From Lachnospiraceae bacterium (GTDB lineage Bacteria > Bacillota > Clostridia > Lachnospirales > Lachnospiraceae), in contig JAQYBF010000019.1 in the NCBI GenBank assembly GCA_029338875.1, forward strand, positions 1-44,467: a DNA stretch of 44,467 nucleotides. Reading direction: 5' to 3'. Position numbers and translations under genes: made by a program. Positions 1 through 8,481 of this stretch are shown one piece after another. The first letter of the stretch is position 1, and the number at the start of each line of letters is the position of its first letter. The notes under the pieces are model-generated. The model saw only the letters and a program-made list of their open reading frames with translations. It searched no databases and was not told where the DNA came from.

Positions 1-1
1 T

Positions 2-130
2 CGCAGATTCAAGAGAAGCTGCGCAAAGGCAGGCATTCAGCAGGAAATTCGTAAGAGAGAGCACTATGAGAAGCCCTCTGTAAAGCGGAAGAAGAAGTCT
101 GAAGCTGCTCGTAAGAGAAAGTACAAGTAA
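2..130 (+). CDS. rpsU: 30S ribosomal protein S21 (3' end only)
   Basis: The window opens inside this gene; 42 codons and the TAA stop are visible. The translated tail contains the S21 signature [13 protein letters not shown] followed by an Arg/Lys/Ala-rich end, which is the typical C-terminus of bacterial S21. S21 is a small basic protein of the 30S subunit near the anti-Shine-Dalgarno region of 16S rRNA. A hairpin terminator follows 40 bases downstream. Identification is from the conserved tail alone because the start lies outside the window. Confidence 0.9.
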   Translation, partial: RRFKRSCAKAGIQQEIRKREHYEKPSVKRKKKSEAARKRKYK

Positions 131-170
131 TTCCGTTCGGAATTCCTGTATCAGGAAGAATCAAATCTGA

Positions 171-199
171 GAACCTCGTCTTTGGACGAGGTTCTTTCC
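171..199 (+). terminator. Intrinsic terminator after rpsU
   Basis: A perfect 10-bp stem (GAACCTCGTC with its complement) closes a four-base TTTG loop and is followed by TTT. The U-tract is short, so termination may be partial. Confidence 0.75.
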
Positions 200-221
200 A
201 TGTAAGGCAATTGCCGGTCCG

Positions 222-281
222 GTCTATATTTCTCATAGACTTGGATCGTTTCGTGTGTTTCCTGTCTGCCGTACGGACAGG
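222..281 (+). other. Two small hairpins in the prfC leader
   Basis: GTCTAT (222-227) pairs with ATAGAC (235-240), and CCTGTC (261-266) pairs with GACAGG (276-281). They lie between the rpsU terminator and the prfC ribosome binding site. No regulatory role can be shown from sequence. Confidence 0.35.
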
Positions 282-305
282 ACTTTAAGATCAAAGGAGA
301 AGAAC

Positions 306-1898
306 GTGGCAAGTTTACGTGAAGAAATCGAAAAGAGGCGGACCTTCGCCATCATTTCCCACCCCGATGCCGGAAAGACGACCCTGACGGAGAAGTTCCT
401 TCTCTACGGAGGTCAGATCAACCAGGCCGGTTCGGTCAAAGGTAAGGCGACCGCCAGACATGCGGTATCAGACTGGATGGAAATCGAGAAACAGCGTGGT
501 ATTTCCGTCACATCTTCCGTACTTCAGTTCAATTATGATGGCTACTGCATCAACATTCTGGATACGCCGGGCCACCAGGATTTCTCGGAGGATACCTACC
601 GGACCCTGATGGCAGCCGATTCGGCCGTCATGGTCATCGACGGCGCCAAGGGCGTCGAGCCCCAGACCAGAAAGCTCTTCAAGGTCTGCGTCATGCGGCA
701 TATCCCGATCTTTACCTTTATCAATAAGATGGACCGTGATGCCAGAGACCCCTTTGAACTCATGGACGATATCGAGAAGGAACTGGGCATTGATACCTGT
801 CCGGTCAACTGGCCCATCGGCTCCGGCAAGGAGTTCCGCGGTGTCTATGACCGGAAGAGTAAGAAGGTCCTTCTCTATTCCGATACCTTAAAGGGAACCA
901 AGGAAGGCGTGGAAGAGGATCTTGCCATCGATGATCCGGCTCTGCCCGGTGCTATCGGAGACCAGGCTTTATCCAATCTGAATGATGAGATGGAGCTCCT
1001 GGACGGTGCTGCCGTTCCCCTGGATATGAAGCGGGTGGCCAAGGGCGAAGAGACACCGGTCTTCTTCGGATCCGCTCTGACCAACTTCGGCGTCGAGACC
1101 TTCCTCCGTCACTTCCTGGATATGACCACCTCCCCTCTGCCCCGTCAGTCGGACAAAGGCGAGATTGATCCCTTCAATCCGGATTTCTCGGCCTTCGTCT
1201 TTAAGATTCAGGCCAATATGAACAAGAACCACAGAGACCGGATTGCCTTCATGCGGATCTGCTCCGGCAAGTTCACTGCCGGAATGGATGCCTACCATGT
1301 TCAGGGCAAAAAGACCGTCCGCCTCTCCCAGCCCCAGCAGATGATGGCTGAGGAGCGGAAGATGGTGACCGAGGCCTATGCCGGCGATATCATCGGAATC
1401 TTCGATCCGGGCATCTACAGCATCGGCGACACCCTGACCGCATCGAAGGAGCACTTTGCCTTTGAGGGAATCCCGACCTTCGCGCCCGAGCACTTCGCCC
1501 GCTGCCGTCTGGTCGATTCCATGAAGCGGAAGCAGTTCGTCAAGGGCGTAAACCAGATCGCCCAGGAGGGCGCCATCCAGATGTTCCAGGAATATAAGGG
1601 CAATATGGAGGAAATCATTGTCGGCGTTGTCGGCGTCCTTCAGTTCGATGTCCTGAAATTCCGTCTGCAGAGTGAATACAATGTCGAGATCATTCTGGAG
1701 AACCTGCCCTATGAGTACATCCGCTGGATCGTAAATCCGGATGAAATTGACGTCGACACGATTTCCGGAACCTCCGACATGACGAAGGTCCTGGATATGA
1801 AGGGCCGGCCCCTTCTTCTCTGGGTCAATGAATGGTCGATCGGCATGACCCTGGACCGGAACAAGGGCCTGAAGCTGGAAGAGTTCTCGAGAAACTAA
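306..1898 (+). CDS. prfC: Peptide chain release factor 3 (RF3)
   Basis: A translational GTPase that recycles RF1/RF2 from the ribosome after peptide release. The G1 loop HPDAGKTT lies near residues 19-26, the G3 motif DTPGHQDF and the G4 motif NKMD follow, and the domain II/III sequence is RF3-like throughout. I chose GTG at 306: AAAGGAG at 293-299 lies six bases upstream and the resulting 530 aa match the usual RF3 length. An in-frame ATG at 255 would add 17 unconserved residues without a ribosome binding site. The gene stands alone between the rpsU terminator and the recA unit. RF3 is not universal in bacteria, but this copy looks complete, with all GTPase motifs. Confidence 0.95.
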   Translation: MASLREEIEKRRTFAIISHPDAGKTTLTEKFLLYGGQINQAGSVKGKATARHAVSDWMEIEKQRGISVTSSVLQFNYDGYCINILDTPGHQDFSEDTYRTLMAADSAVMVIDGAKGVEPQTRKLFKVCVMRHIPIFTFINKMDRDARDPFELMDDIEKELGIDTCPVNWPIGSGKEFRGVYDRKSKKVLLYSDTLKGTKEGVEEDLAIDDPALPGAIGDQALSNLNDEMELLDGAAVPLDMKRVAKGEETPVFFGSALTNFGVETFLRHFLDMTTSPLPRQSDKGEIDPFNPDFSAFVFKIQANMNKNHRDRIAFMRICSGKFTAGMDAYHVQGKKTVRLSQPQQMMAEERKMVTEAYAGDIIGIFDPGIYSIGDTLTASKEHFAFEGIPTFAPEHFARCRLVDSMKRKQFVKGVNQIAQEGAIQMFQEYKGNMEEIIVGVVGVLQFDVLKFRLQSEYNVEIILENLPYEYIRWIVNPDEIDVDTISGTSDMTKVLDMKGRPLLLWVNEWSIGMTLDRNKGLKLEEFSRN

Positions 1899-1948
1899 AT
1901 GGCTGCATGATCGGAATGGAAGGGGAATCTTCGATTCCGAGGCATGAA

Positions 1949-1993
1949 CTCGAGAAAATCCGGTAGATGGACATCGGAATTCGAGATTTTTTT
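1949..1993 (+). terminator. Probable bulged terminator after prfC
   Basis: CTCGAGAAAATCCG (1949-1962) can pair imperfectly with CGGAATTCGAG (1975-1985), and a run of eight T follows directly. The stem has bulges, so it is weaker than the second hairpin downstream. Confidence 0.45.
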
Positions 1994-2020
1994 GAAATCG
2001 ATGTACAGAATCAGCAGACA

Positions 2021-2066
2021 GGGAGAAAACCCGGGATTCACGAATCCCGCGGCTTTCTCCCTTTTT
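2021..2066 (+). terminator. Intrinsic terminator between prfC and recA
   Basis: Outer stem GGGAGAAA (2021-2028) with TTTCTCCC (2054-2061), inner stem CGGGATT (2032-2038) with AATCCCG (2043-2049), and TTTTT at 2062-2066. This isolates the recA unit from prfC. Confidence 0.8.
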
Positions 2067-2181
2067 GCGATTTTTCCCTTTTTATAGATGGTTTATATTT
2101 GTCAGAAAAATTTCAGAATCTTACCCGGCACACAAGAGCGGAATCCGCTACAATAAGAGAAAAGAAATTCCCCGGACAGGA

Positions 2182-2210
2182 TTGACAGGAAGAGAAATCT
2201 GGTTTAGGAT
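2182..2210 (+). promoter_or_regulatory. recA promoter (sigma-A type)
   Basis: A consensus -35 TTGACA (2182-2187) and a -10 TAGGAT (2205-2210) are separated by exactly 17 bases. Transcription should start near 2217, just upstream of the LexA box. Confidence 0.75.
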
Positions 2211-2223
2211 AGGAACAGTGAAT

Positions 2224-2237
2224 CGAACAGCTGTTCG
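2224..2237. promoter_or_regulatory. LexA (DinR) operator, SOS box of recA
   Basis: CGAACAGCTGTTCG is a perfect 14-base palindrome matching the Firmicute LexA/DinR box pattern GAAC-N4-GTTC. It begins about seven bases past the predicted transcription start, so bound LexA would block initiation or early elongation. No second box of this type was seen upstream of recN or topB. Confidence 0.85.
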
Positions 2238-2276
2238 GGTTTCCGATCCGGAACAGATGATGAAAAGGAGAATGAA

Positions 2277-3344
2277 ATGGCATCAGCAAAGGATAAGAAT
2301 GACCGCATGAAAGCTCTGGATGCGGCGATCGCCCAGATAGAGAAGCAGTACGGAAGAGGATCCGTAATGAAACTGGGAGACAATTCTCAGAATATGAAGG
2401 TGGAGACCGTTCCTACCGGTTCTCTGAGTCTCGATATCGCCCTGGGACAGGGCGGACTTCCCAAGGGACGTGTGGTCGAGATCTACGGACCCGAATCCTC
2501 CGGTAAGACAACCCTGGCTCTTCACTGCCTGGCAGAGGTTCAGAAGCGGGGAGGCATTGCAGGCTTTATCGATGCCGAGCATGCCCTGGATCCGGTATAT
2601 GCCAGAAATATCGGCGTGGATATTGACAATCTTTACATTTCTCAGCCGGACAGCGGTGAGCAGGCTCTGGAGATCTGCGAGACCATGGTCCGTTCCGGCG
2701 CCGTGGATATCGTTGTTGTAGACTCTGTTGCAGCCCTGGTTCCCAAGGCCGAGATCGACGGCGAGATGGGTGATTCCCATGTCGGCCTTCAGGCACGTCT
2801 TATGTCTCAGGCCTTGAGAAAGCTGACCGGTGTCATCAGTAAGACCAACTGTATTGTAATCTTCATTAACCAGCTCCGTGAAAAGGTCGGCATCATGTTC
2901 GGAAATCCCGAGACCACAACCGGCGGCCGGGCCCTGAAGTTCTATGCATCGGTTCGTCTGGATGTCCGCCGGATCGAATCCATCAAACAGGGCGGAGAGA
3001 TCATCGGAAACCGTACCAGGGTCAAGGTCGTTAAGAACAAGATTGCGCCGCCTTTCAAACAGGCCGAATTTGATATCATGTTCGGTAAGGGTATTTCCAG
3101 GGAGGGCGATATCCTGGATATTGCCGCCAATCTCGATATTGTCAATAAGTCGGGTGCCTGGTATGCCTATAAGGGAGAGAAGATCGGCCAGGGCCGTGAG
3201 AATGCCAAGGATTATCTGCATCAGAATTCTGCCGTCTGCATGGAGATTGAGAATCAGGTCAGAGCCCATTACGGACTGGATGCCGATGTCCTTCCGGAGG
3301 ATGCAGAGACGGACAGTGATCCGCTTGCAGAAGAGAAAGAGTAA
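2277..3344 (+). CDS. recA: Recombinase RecA
   Basis: DNA-dependent ATPase that forms filaments on single-stranded DNA, carries out homologous strand exchange and triggers LexA self-cleavage. The Walker A motif GPESSGKTT lies at residues 71-79, followed by the conserved [13 protein letters not shown] and [10 protein letters not shown] stretches. The 355 aa length is normal, and the C-terminus is acidic as in other RecA proteins. AAAAGGAG at 2263-2270 sits six bases from the ATG. It shares a transcript with recX, which starts three bases after the recA stop, and is controlled by the upstream LexA box. Confidence 0.98.
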   Translation: MASAKDKNDRMKALDAAIAQIEKQYGRGSVMKLGDNSQNMKVETVPTGSLSLDIALGQGGLPKGRVVEIYGPESSGKTTLALHCLAEVQKRGGIAGFIDAEHALDPVYARNIGVDIDNLYISQPDSGEQALEICETMVRSGAVDIVVVDSVAALVPKAEIDGEMGDSHVGLQARLMSQALRKLTGVISKTNCIVIFINQLREKVGIMFGNPETTTGGRALKFYASVRLDVRRIESIKQGGEIIGNRTRVKVVKNKIAPPFKQAEFDIMFGKGISREGDILDIAANLDIVNKSGAWYAYKGEKIGQGRENAKDYLHQNSAVCMEIENQVRAHYGLDADVLPEDAETDSDPLAEEKE

Positions 3345-3347
3345 ACG

Positions 3348-3983
3348 ATGCTGATCAGGGAAATTCTTCCCTGCCGTAATTCAAAACAGAGAAGCCGGGT
3401 CTGTCTCGAGGATGGAACCGGCTTCATTCTCTATAAAAAAGAGATTTACCATTATGAACTTGCGGAGGGAAAAGAACTTAGTGAAGATGTCTATGAGAAG
3501 ATTCTGAAGGAAGTCATGATCCCCCGGGCCAGAAAGCGTGCCATGCACCTTCTGGAGGAACAGGACCGGACCCGGGCCGAACTTTCCGAACGTCTGAAGA
3601 CGGCCGGCTATCTGCCCGAAGCCATAGAAGATGCCCTTTCCTATGTCGAATCTTTTCATTACATCGATGATGAGCGCTATGCGAGAAACTATATCCGCTT
3701 CCATCAGGAGAATAAGAGCAGAAGACGTCTGAGTCAGGACTTAAAGAAGAAGGGCCTGTCCGATGATCTGATCCGCCTTGCCATGGAAGAGGAGAATGAG
3801 ACGGATCCGAAGGAGCAGATCCGGAACCTGCTCTTGAAGAAGCATTTCGACCTCTCCAATCCGGATTATCAGACCCGTCGTAAGGAGGAGGCCAGAGCCT
3901 GCCGTTTCCTTGCTTCCCGGGGCTTTGAAATGAGTGATATTATCGACCAGGTTCGGGCTTTTTCTGAGCAAAACTTAGACTGA
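3348..3983 (+). CDS. recX: RecA modulator RecX
   Basis: RecX binds RecA filaments and limits or remodels RecA activity. The 211 aa protein has the RecX three-helix repeats, including the segment RTRAELSERLKTAGY and the following YIDDERYARNYIR typical of the family. The ATG lies three bases downstream of the recA stop, so translational coupling is likely. The N-terminal 60 residues are less conserved, which is usual for Clostridia. The rny promoter starts only eight bases after its stop codon. Confidence 0.9.
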   Translation: MLIREILPCRNSKQRSRVCLEDGTGFILYKKEIYHYELAEGKELSEDVYEKILKEVMIPRARKRAMHLLEEQDRTRAELSERLKTAGYLPEAIEDALSYVESFHYIDDERYARNYIRFHQENKSRRRLSQDLKKKGLSDDLIRLAMEEENETDPKEQIRNLLLKKHFDLSNPDYQTRRKEEARACRFLASRGFEMSDIIDQVRAFSEQNLD

Positions 3984-3990
3984 GCCGGCA

Positions 3991-4019
3991 TTGACTTTGA
4001 TTCTGTGAATATGTACAAT
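3991..4019 (+). promoter_or_regulatory. rny promoter
   Basis: TTGACT (3991-3996), a 17-base spacer and TACAAT (4014-4019) make a strong sigma-A promoter. It gives a 5' leader of about 90 bases that is AT-rich. Confidence 0.7.
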
Positions 4020-4113
4020 AAAACTGTTGTAAGTTGAATAATATTTCATATATTTTTTCAAGTTTTCAATACAGTTAACCGCACATAGACAATTGAATAG
4101 AGGAGGTGCTCCT

Positions 4114-5667
4114 GTGGAGGTAGTAATTACGATTGTTGTTGCTATCGCATGTTTTGCAGTGGCATTCTTCATTGGCAAAAGAATATCGGATATGCAGCAT
4201 GCAAAAGATGATGCAGAAAAGATGGACAGTGCTGAGAAGAAGGCCAGGAAGATCGTAGATGATGCGATAGAAGAAGGAAATGCCAAGAAGCGTGAAGCAT
4301 TACTGGAAGCGAAAGAGGAGAATCTGAAGGCACGGAATGATCTGGAACGTGAGATTTCCGAGAGACGTTCAGAGGTATCCAAGAACGAAAGAAGAGTACA
4401 GCAGAAGGAAGAAAACCTCGACCGGAAGCTGGAAAGCTGTGAGCAGAAGGAACAGGCACTCATGAAGAGAGATGAAGAACTCCGAAAGAGACAGTCTGAT
4501 CTGGATAAGCTTCATCAGCAGAGAATACAGGAGCTCGAGAGAATTTCAGGTCTGACCAGAGACCAGGCTAAGAAGACACTCCTCGAATCACTGGAAGCAG
4601 ATGTTCATCTGGATGCAGCCAAGCTTGTGAAGGAAACCCTGGCAGCGGCAAAGGAAGATGCCAACAAGAAGGCAAAGGATATTCTTGTAACTGCCATTCA
4701 AAAGTGTTCGGCAGATCATGTAGCCGAGGCAACCATTTCGGTTGTACAGCTCCCCAACGATGATATGAAAGGAAGAATCATCGGACGGGAGGGACGGAAT
4801 ATCCGTACCTTGGAGACTCTGACCGGCGTAGAACTGATTATCGATGATACACCGGAGGCTGTTGTCCTTTCTGCATTTGATCCGGTCCGCCGGGAGATTG
4901 CAAGAGTTGCCCTTGAGAAGCTGATTGTGGATGGACGTATTCATCCGAGCAGAATCGAGGAAATGGTCAACCAGGCCAAGAAGGAAGTCGACAATACCAT
5001 TCGGGAAGCCGGTGAAGAGGCTGCTCTGGAGGTTGGTGTCCACGGACTTCATCCGGAGCTGATCAAGCTTCTCGGAAGAATGAAGTTCCGGACAAGCTAC
5101 GGCCAGAACGGTCTGAAGCATTCGATTGAGGTGGCAGAGCTCTGCGGACTTCTGGCAGCGGAGGTCGGCGTGGATGTCCGTATGGCAAAACGTGCAGGAC
5201 TGCTTCATGATATCGGTAAGGCTGTGGACCGGGAAAGAGAAGGCTCCCATGTACAGCTTGGCGTTGAAATTGCCAAGAAGTACAAGGAAGATCCGATCAT
5301 TGTCAATGCGATTGCATCCCACCACGGTGATGTAGAGCCGGAAAGCCTGATTGCATGTCTTGTACAGGCAGCGGATACCATCAGTGCCGCGCGCCCCGGT
5401 GCCCGTCGTGAGACGATGGAGGCATATACCCAGCGTCTGACCCAGCTGGAGGAAATCACCAACAGCTTCAAGGGTGTTGAGAAATCTTATGCGATCCAGG
5501 CCGGCCGTGAGGTTCGTATCATGGTAATTCCGGAACAGGTCGATGATGCCGGCATGGTTCTTCTGGCAAGAGATGTTGCCAAGAAGATCGAGGCGGAGAT
5601 GAAGTATCCGGGCCAGATCAAGGTCAATGTGATCCGTGAATCTCGAGTTACAGATTACGCAAAATAA
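4114..5667 (+). CDS. rny: Ribonuclease Y
   Basis: Membrane-anchored endoribonuclease that initiates mRNA decay in many Firmicutes. An N-terminal membrane helix lies at about residues 3-21, followed by a long charged coiled coil (about 30-190), a KH RNA-binding domain with GREGRNIR near residue 222, and an HD domain with the metal-binding [10 protein letters not shown] near residue 363. I chose GTG at 4114, seven bases from AGGAGG (4101-4106), giving 517 aa. An upstream TTG at 4093 overlaps the ribosome binding site region and is unlikely. Its own promoter and a downstream terminator make it a separate unit. Confidence 0.95.
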   Translation: MEVVITIVVAIACFAVAFFIGKRISDMQHAKDDAEKMDSAEKKARKIVDDAIEEGNAKKREALLEAKEENLKARNDLEREISERRSEVSKNERRVQQKEENLDRKLESCEQKEQALMKRDEELRKRQSDLDKLHQQRIQELERISGLTRDQAKKTLLESLEADVHLDAAKLVKETLAAAKEDANKKAKDILVTAIQKCSADHVAEATISVVQLPNDDMKGRIIGREGRNIRTLETLTGVELIIDDTPEAVVLSAFDPVRREIARVALEKLIVDGRIHPSRIEEMVNQAKKEVDNTIREAGEEAALEVGVHGLHPELIKLLGRMKFRTSYGQNGLKHSIEVAELCGLLAAEVGVDVRMAKRAGLLHDIGKAVDREREGSHVQLGVEIAKKYKEDPIIVNAIASHHGDVEPESLIACLVQAADTISAARPGARRETMEAYTQRLTQLEEITNSFKGVEKSYAIQAGREVRIMVIPEQVDDAGMVLLARDVAKKIEAEMKYPGQIKVNVIRESRVTDYAK

Positions 5668-5788
5668 TCCAAAAAAATTACAGAGGAATACCGACAGGAA
5701 GAAATTTTTGGGACAATCGGACAGAATCCGCTTGGTCCGGTGGAAAGAAGAAATCCGGTCGGCCGTATCAGGCAGCAGCAAAGAAAAA

Positions 5789-5829
5789 GAAGAGAGGCAG
5801 CTGGCATTTTTGCAGGCTGCCTCTTCTTT
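5789..5829 (+). terminator. Intrinsic terminator after rny
   Basis: GAAGAGAGGCAGC (5789-5801) pairs, with a two-base bulge, with GCTGCCTCTTC (5816-5826), followed by TTTC. The loop carries a T5 run. Confidence 0.65.
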
Positions 5830-5844
5830 CGTATCAGACAATAT

Positions 5845-5902
5845 CAGATCCGGTAATCTTGGATGAGACGATATTGTGTTAGGCAATATCAGATTGGATC
5901 TG
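5845..5902 (+). other. Long interrupted hairpin in the Nudix gene leader
   Basis: Three nested stems are present: CAGATCC/GGATCTG (5845-5851 with 5896-5902), AATCT/AGATT (5855-5859 with 5891-5895) and GATATTG/CAATATC (5870-5876 with 5884-5890), giving 19 bp around a seven-base loop. It ends 22 bases before the start codon, so it could influence translation or mRNA stability. Confidence 0.55.
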
Positions 5903-5924
5903 CTATCAGACAAGGAATGAAAAC

Positions 5925-6503
5925 ATGGAAGACTATCTTCAGGAAAAGCATGTAGAACGAATTGGCAGAAAACTGGTCCACAAGGGCTCCATCCTGGATA
6001 TCTATGAGGATGAGATGCTTCTTCCGGACGGAAAGCACGAGACCTGGGATTTCGTCGCCCACCGGAAGGGCGCAGCAGCAGTCCTGGCTGTGAAGGCGGA
6101 CGGCAGGCTTATTATGGTCCGTCAGTACCGGCCGGCCCTGGACCGCTGGACTCTGGAGATTCCGGCAGGATGCAGGGACTCTCTTACCGAGGATACCGCA
6201 GTAACGGCGGAACGGGAGCTGGAGGAAGAGACCGGCTATCACTGCGAAAAAATTCAAAAACTCTTATCCTTAAAGACCACGGTCGCTTTCTGCAATGAAT
6301 TTGTAGATGTGTATCTTGCAGAAGGACTGAAGGACAGAAAGGAACAGAAGCTGGATGAGGCGGAGGTCATCCGCCTGGAGGAATGGGAACTTTCGGATCT
6401 GATTGTTCTGATTCAGAAAGGAATCATTCAGGACTCGAAGACGGTTTCCGCCATCCTGGCCTACCAGGTTCTTCTCTATCAAAGAAACGGAATAAAATCA
6501 TGA
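5925..6503 (+). CDS. Nudix hydrolase, ADP-ribose pyrophosphatase type
   Basis: Predicted to hydrolyse ADP-ribose or related nucleoside diphosphate derivatives. The Nudix box spans about residues 81-104 and ends in the metal-binding RELEEETGY. The glycine-to-glutamate spacing at its start is one residue longer than the standard pattern, which is a small oddity. Residues VRQYRPALDRWTLEIPAG match the ADP-ribose pyrophosphatase subgroup. At 192 aa it is of family length. The 3' end overlaps the next gene by ATGA, so the two are translationally coupled. The exact substrate cannot be read from sequence. Confidence 0.85.
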   Translation: MEDYLQEKHVERIGRKLVHKGSILDIYEDEMLLPDGKHETWDFVAHRKGAAAVLAVKADGRLIMVRQYRPALDRWTLEIPAGCRDSLTEDTAVTAERELEEETGYHCEKIQKLLSLKTTVAFCNEFVDVYLAEGLKDRKEQKLDEAEVIRLEEWELSDLIVLIQKGIIQDSKTVSAILAYQVLLYQRNGIKS

Positions 6504-7522
6504 GTGTATATTTAATCGATTATGAAAACGTGCACTATGCCGGATGGGAAGGCATAGAAAAGCTGACAAAAGAGGATGAAGTCATCCTTTTCTACAGCGA
6601 AAATGCATCCACTATTCCCATGGAACTTCATATCAAGGTCGTGAATTCCGGAGCCAATCTCCGCTATATTCACGTTGCAAAGACGGCAAAGAACTATCTG
6701 GATTTCCAGCTTTCGGCCCTGTCCGGCTACCTGGTCGCCCAGACCGATCAGACCGAATTTGTCGTCGTATCCAAGGACACCGGCTATAATGCAGTCGTAG
6801 ACTTCTGGAACCAGCAGGACTTTGCCGGGCGTAAGGTCCACTTTGTCCGCCGGGAGCAGATTGCGGAAATATCCGAAGTCAAGAAGCCGGCTCCCAAGAA
6901 GAAGGCTGCGAAGAAAACCAAAGCCAAGGCCAATTCAAATACGAAGGCCAATACAAAGACCGGTACAAATGCTAATGTTGACGTGAAAGACAAGTCAGAC
7001 GCAAAGATGGATTCTAAAACGGCCGGAAATACAAATCTGAAGGCAAATCCTAAGACGGCTGAGAATATGGATTCGAAAACAGATGAGAAAGCTGCACAGA
7101 AGGACAGCCGAAAAGCAGGGAATGAGGCCGGACAGAAGGTCGGACCATCCGGAAATCAGCCGGCTTCAGCAGATTCCTCTCAATCTAAGGAAAAGGAAAA
7201 GCAGGAGATCATCAGCCGTGCGGTCAAGGCCAAGCTGGAAGAACGAAAGAAGAAGGATCAGGCACCTGCCAAGCCAGAAGAGCACACGAAAAAGGAATTT
7301 CAGCCGCTTTCTCTTACCAACCAGCAGAAAACGGAAATCCGCTCGGCGGTAAAGCCTTTTAAGCTCCCGCCCAGCAGCTATACCAAGATCTATAAGATCT
7401 TCCGCAATGCCCGCGACAAGAGCGACTACAACAGTGCCCTGGTAAAGTCCTTCAAGGATCAGGAAAAGGGCAATCAGATCTATAAGGCGACCCGGAAGAT
7501 CTTTGAAAAGGCCCGGGTGTGA
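6500..7522 (+). CDS. NYN/PIN-like domain protein with basic linker and helical C-terminus
   Basis: The first 125 residues look like an NYN/PIN-type nuclease fold: LIDYENVH at the start, a central DFQLSAL and the KDTGYNAVVDFW motif supply the expected acidic metal-binding positions. Residues about 130-270 are a low-complexity Lys/Ala/Thr/Asn linker. The last 60 residues form a conserved-looking basic helical domain (LPPSSYTKIYKIFRNARDK). Start ATG at 6500 overlaps the Nudix stop. The likely role is RNA binding or cleavage, inferred from the fold and from the nearby rny; no substrate is known to me. 340 aa. Confidence 0.7.
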   Translation: MSVYLIDYENVHYAGWEGIEKLTKEDEVILFYSENASTIPMELHIKVVNSGANLRYIHVAKTAKNYLDFQLSALSGYLVAQTDQTEFVVVSKDTGYNAVVDFWNQQDFAGRKVHFVRREQIAEISEVKKPAPKKKAAKKTKAKANSNTKANTKTGTNANVDVKDKSDAKMDSKTAGNTNLKANPKTAENMDSKTDEKAAQKDSRKAGNEAGQKVGPSGNQPASADSSQSKEKEKQEIISRAVKAKLEERKKKDQAPAKPEEHTKKEFQPLSLTNQQKTEIRSAVKPFKLPPSSYTKIYKIFRNARDKSDYNSALVKSFKDQEKGNQIYKATRKIFEKARV

Positions 7523-7549
7523 AAATTATGCCCAGGGCCGGAACGCCTA

Positions 7550-7558
7550 TGCTATAAT
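7550..7558 (+). promoter_or_regulatory. Extended -10 promoter of the asp23-nusB-xse unit
   Basis: TGC followed by TATAAT (7553-7558) is a consensus extended -10 element; no good -35 is visible at the proper distance. It lies 53 bases before the Gls24 start codon. Confidence 0.6.
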
Positions 7559-7610
7559 AAAGTTCGTATATTATCTGTTCAAAGGTTCATAATCAGACGG
7601 AGGAAAGAAG

Positions 7611-7973
7611 ATGGCTGATAAGATTTATACAATCCGTGAAGGTGTTACTGTTACGGAAGAGGTTATCGCAGATATCGCAGCTCTTGCAGCAACCGATGTA
7701 GAGGGTGTTGCCTATCTGAACGGCGGTCTGACCAGAAGCAGCATCGTAAAATCCGGAGCCGGCAAGGTTTCCAAGGCAGTCCGTGTCATCGCTGATGAGG
7801 AGGGATGCCTGACCATTCAGATGATTATTGTGACCGACTATGACCACAGCATTCTGAAGGTATCAAAGCTTGTCCAGGAAAAGGTAAAGACCATGGTTGA
7901 AGACATGACAGATCTCAAGGTCAAGGCTGTGGACGTCAAGGTATCGACCGTCAGCATGCAGAAGAACCAGTAA
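7611..7973 (+). CDS. Asp23/Gls24 family envelope stress protein
   Basis: A 120 aa cytosolic protein of the Asp23/Gls24 (DUF322) family, with the family's EVIADIAALAATDVEGV start and a VKAVDVKVSTV end. Members are abundant envelope- or alkaline-stress proteins in Gram-positives. The position directly before nusB is the usual one in Clostridia and Bacilli (the YqhY locus). In Bacillus the YqhY protein has been linked to acetyl-CoA carboxylase control, but that cannot be inferred here from sequence. The ribosome binding site GGAGGAAAG precedes the ATG. Confidence 0.9.
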   Translation: MADKIYTIREGVTVTEEVIADIAALAATDVEGVAYLNGGLTRSSIVKSGAGKVSKAVRVIADEEGCLTIQMIIVTDYDHSILKVSKLVQEKVKTMVEDMTDLKVKAVDVKVSTVSMQKNQ

Positions 7974-8059
7974 TTGAGTGAAACCGGTAAAGATGTGAAT
8001 ATGACGTCGGATAGAAGCGGCGGAAAACAAGGAACCGGACAGAGAGGGAAAACCCAGAG

Positions 8060-8461
8060 ATGACAAGAAGACAGATCCGCGAGGAGATTTTTAAGATTAT
8101 TTTTCAGATAGATTTCTATGCAGGAGAAGATCTGCCCGGGCAGATCAGCCTCTTTCTTCAGGAGATTGAGCCGCCCATTCAGGATGGTGCGGATGCAGCC
8201 TATATTGAGGACAAATGCAAAGACCTGATCTCTCATATTCCTGAGATTGATCAGGCCATCAACGATTGTGCAGAAGGCTGGACAACGAAACGTATGGCCA
8301 AGGTGGATCTGACGCTGATCCGTCTGGCAGTCTATGAAGCGAAATATGAGAAGCTCCCGGCCGGCGTTGCCATCAACGAGGCTGTTGAGCTTGCCAAGAA
8401 GTACGGAGAAGAGAATTCTCCTGCTTTCGTAAATGGTGTTCTTGCGCGTGCCATCGCCTGA
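8060..8461 (+). CDS. nusB: Transcription antitermination factor NusB
   Basis: NusB binds boxA RNA with NusE and supports rRNA antitermination. The 133 aa protein has the NusB helical core, ending in the characteristic [18 protein letters not shown] and the FVNGVLA motif near the C-terminus. It lies between the Gls24 gene and xseA in the canonical order and 21 bases before xseA. Confidence 0.95.
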   Translation: MTRRQIREEIFKIIFQIDFYAGEDLPGQISLFLQEIEPPIQDGADAAYIEDKCKDLISHIPEIDQAINDCAEGWTTKRMAKVDLTLIRLAVYEAKYEKLPAGVAINEAVELAKKYGEENSPAFVNGVLARAIA

Positions 8462-8481
8462 GAAAGGTCCCGGGAGTCTGA

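Noticed and set aside
2283-3269. Long open frame antisense to recA (328 codons)
   Set aside because: It follows from codon bias of recA on the other strand; no ribosome binding site or family resemblance.
4588-5913. Long open frame antisense to rny (441 codons)
   Set aside because: Shadow of a well-supported gene; low-complexity translation with no recognisable domain.
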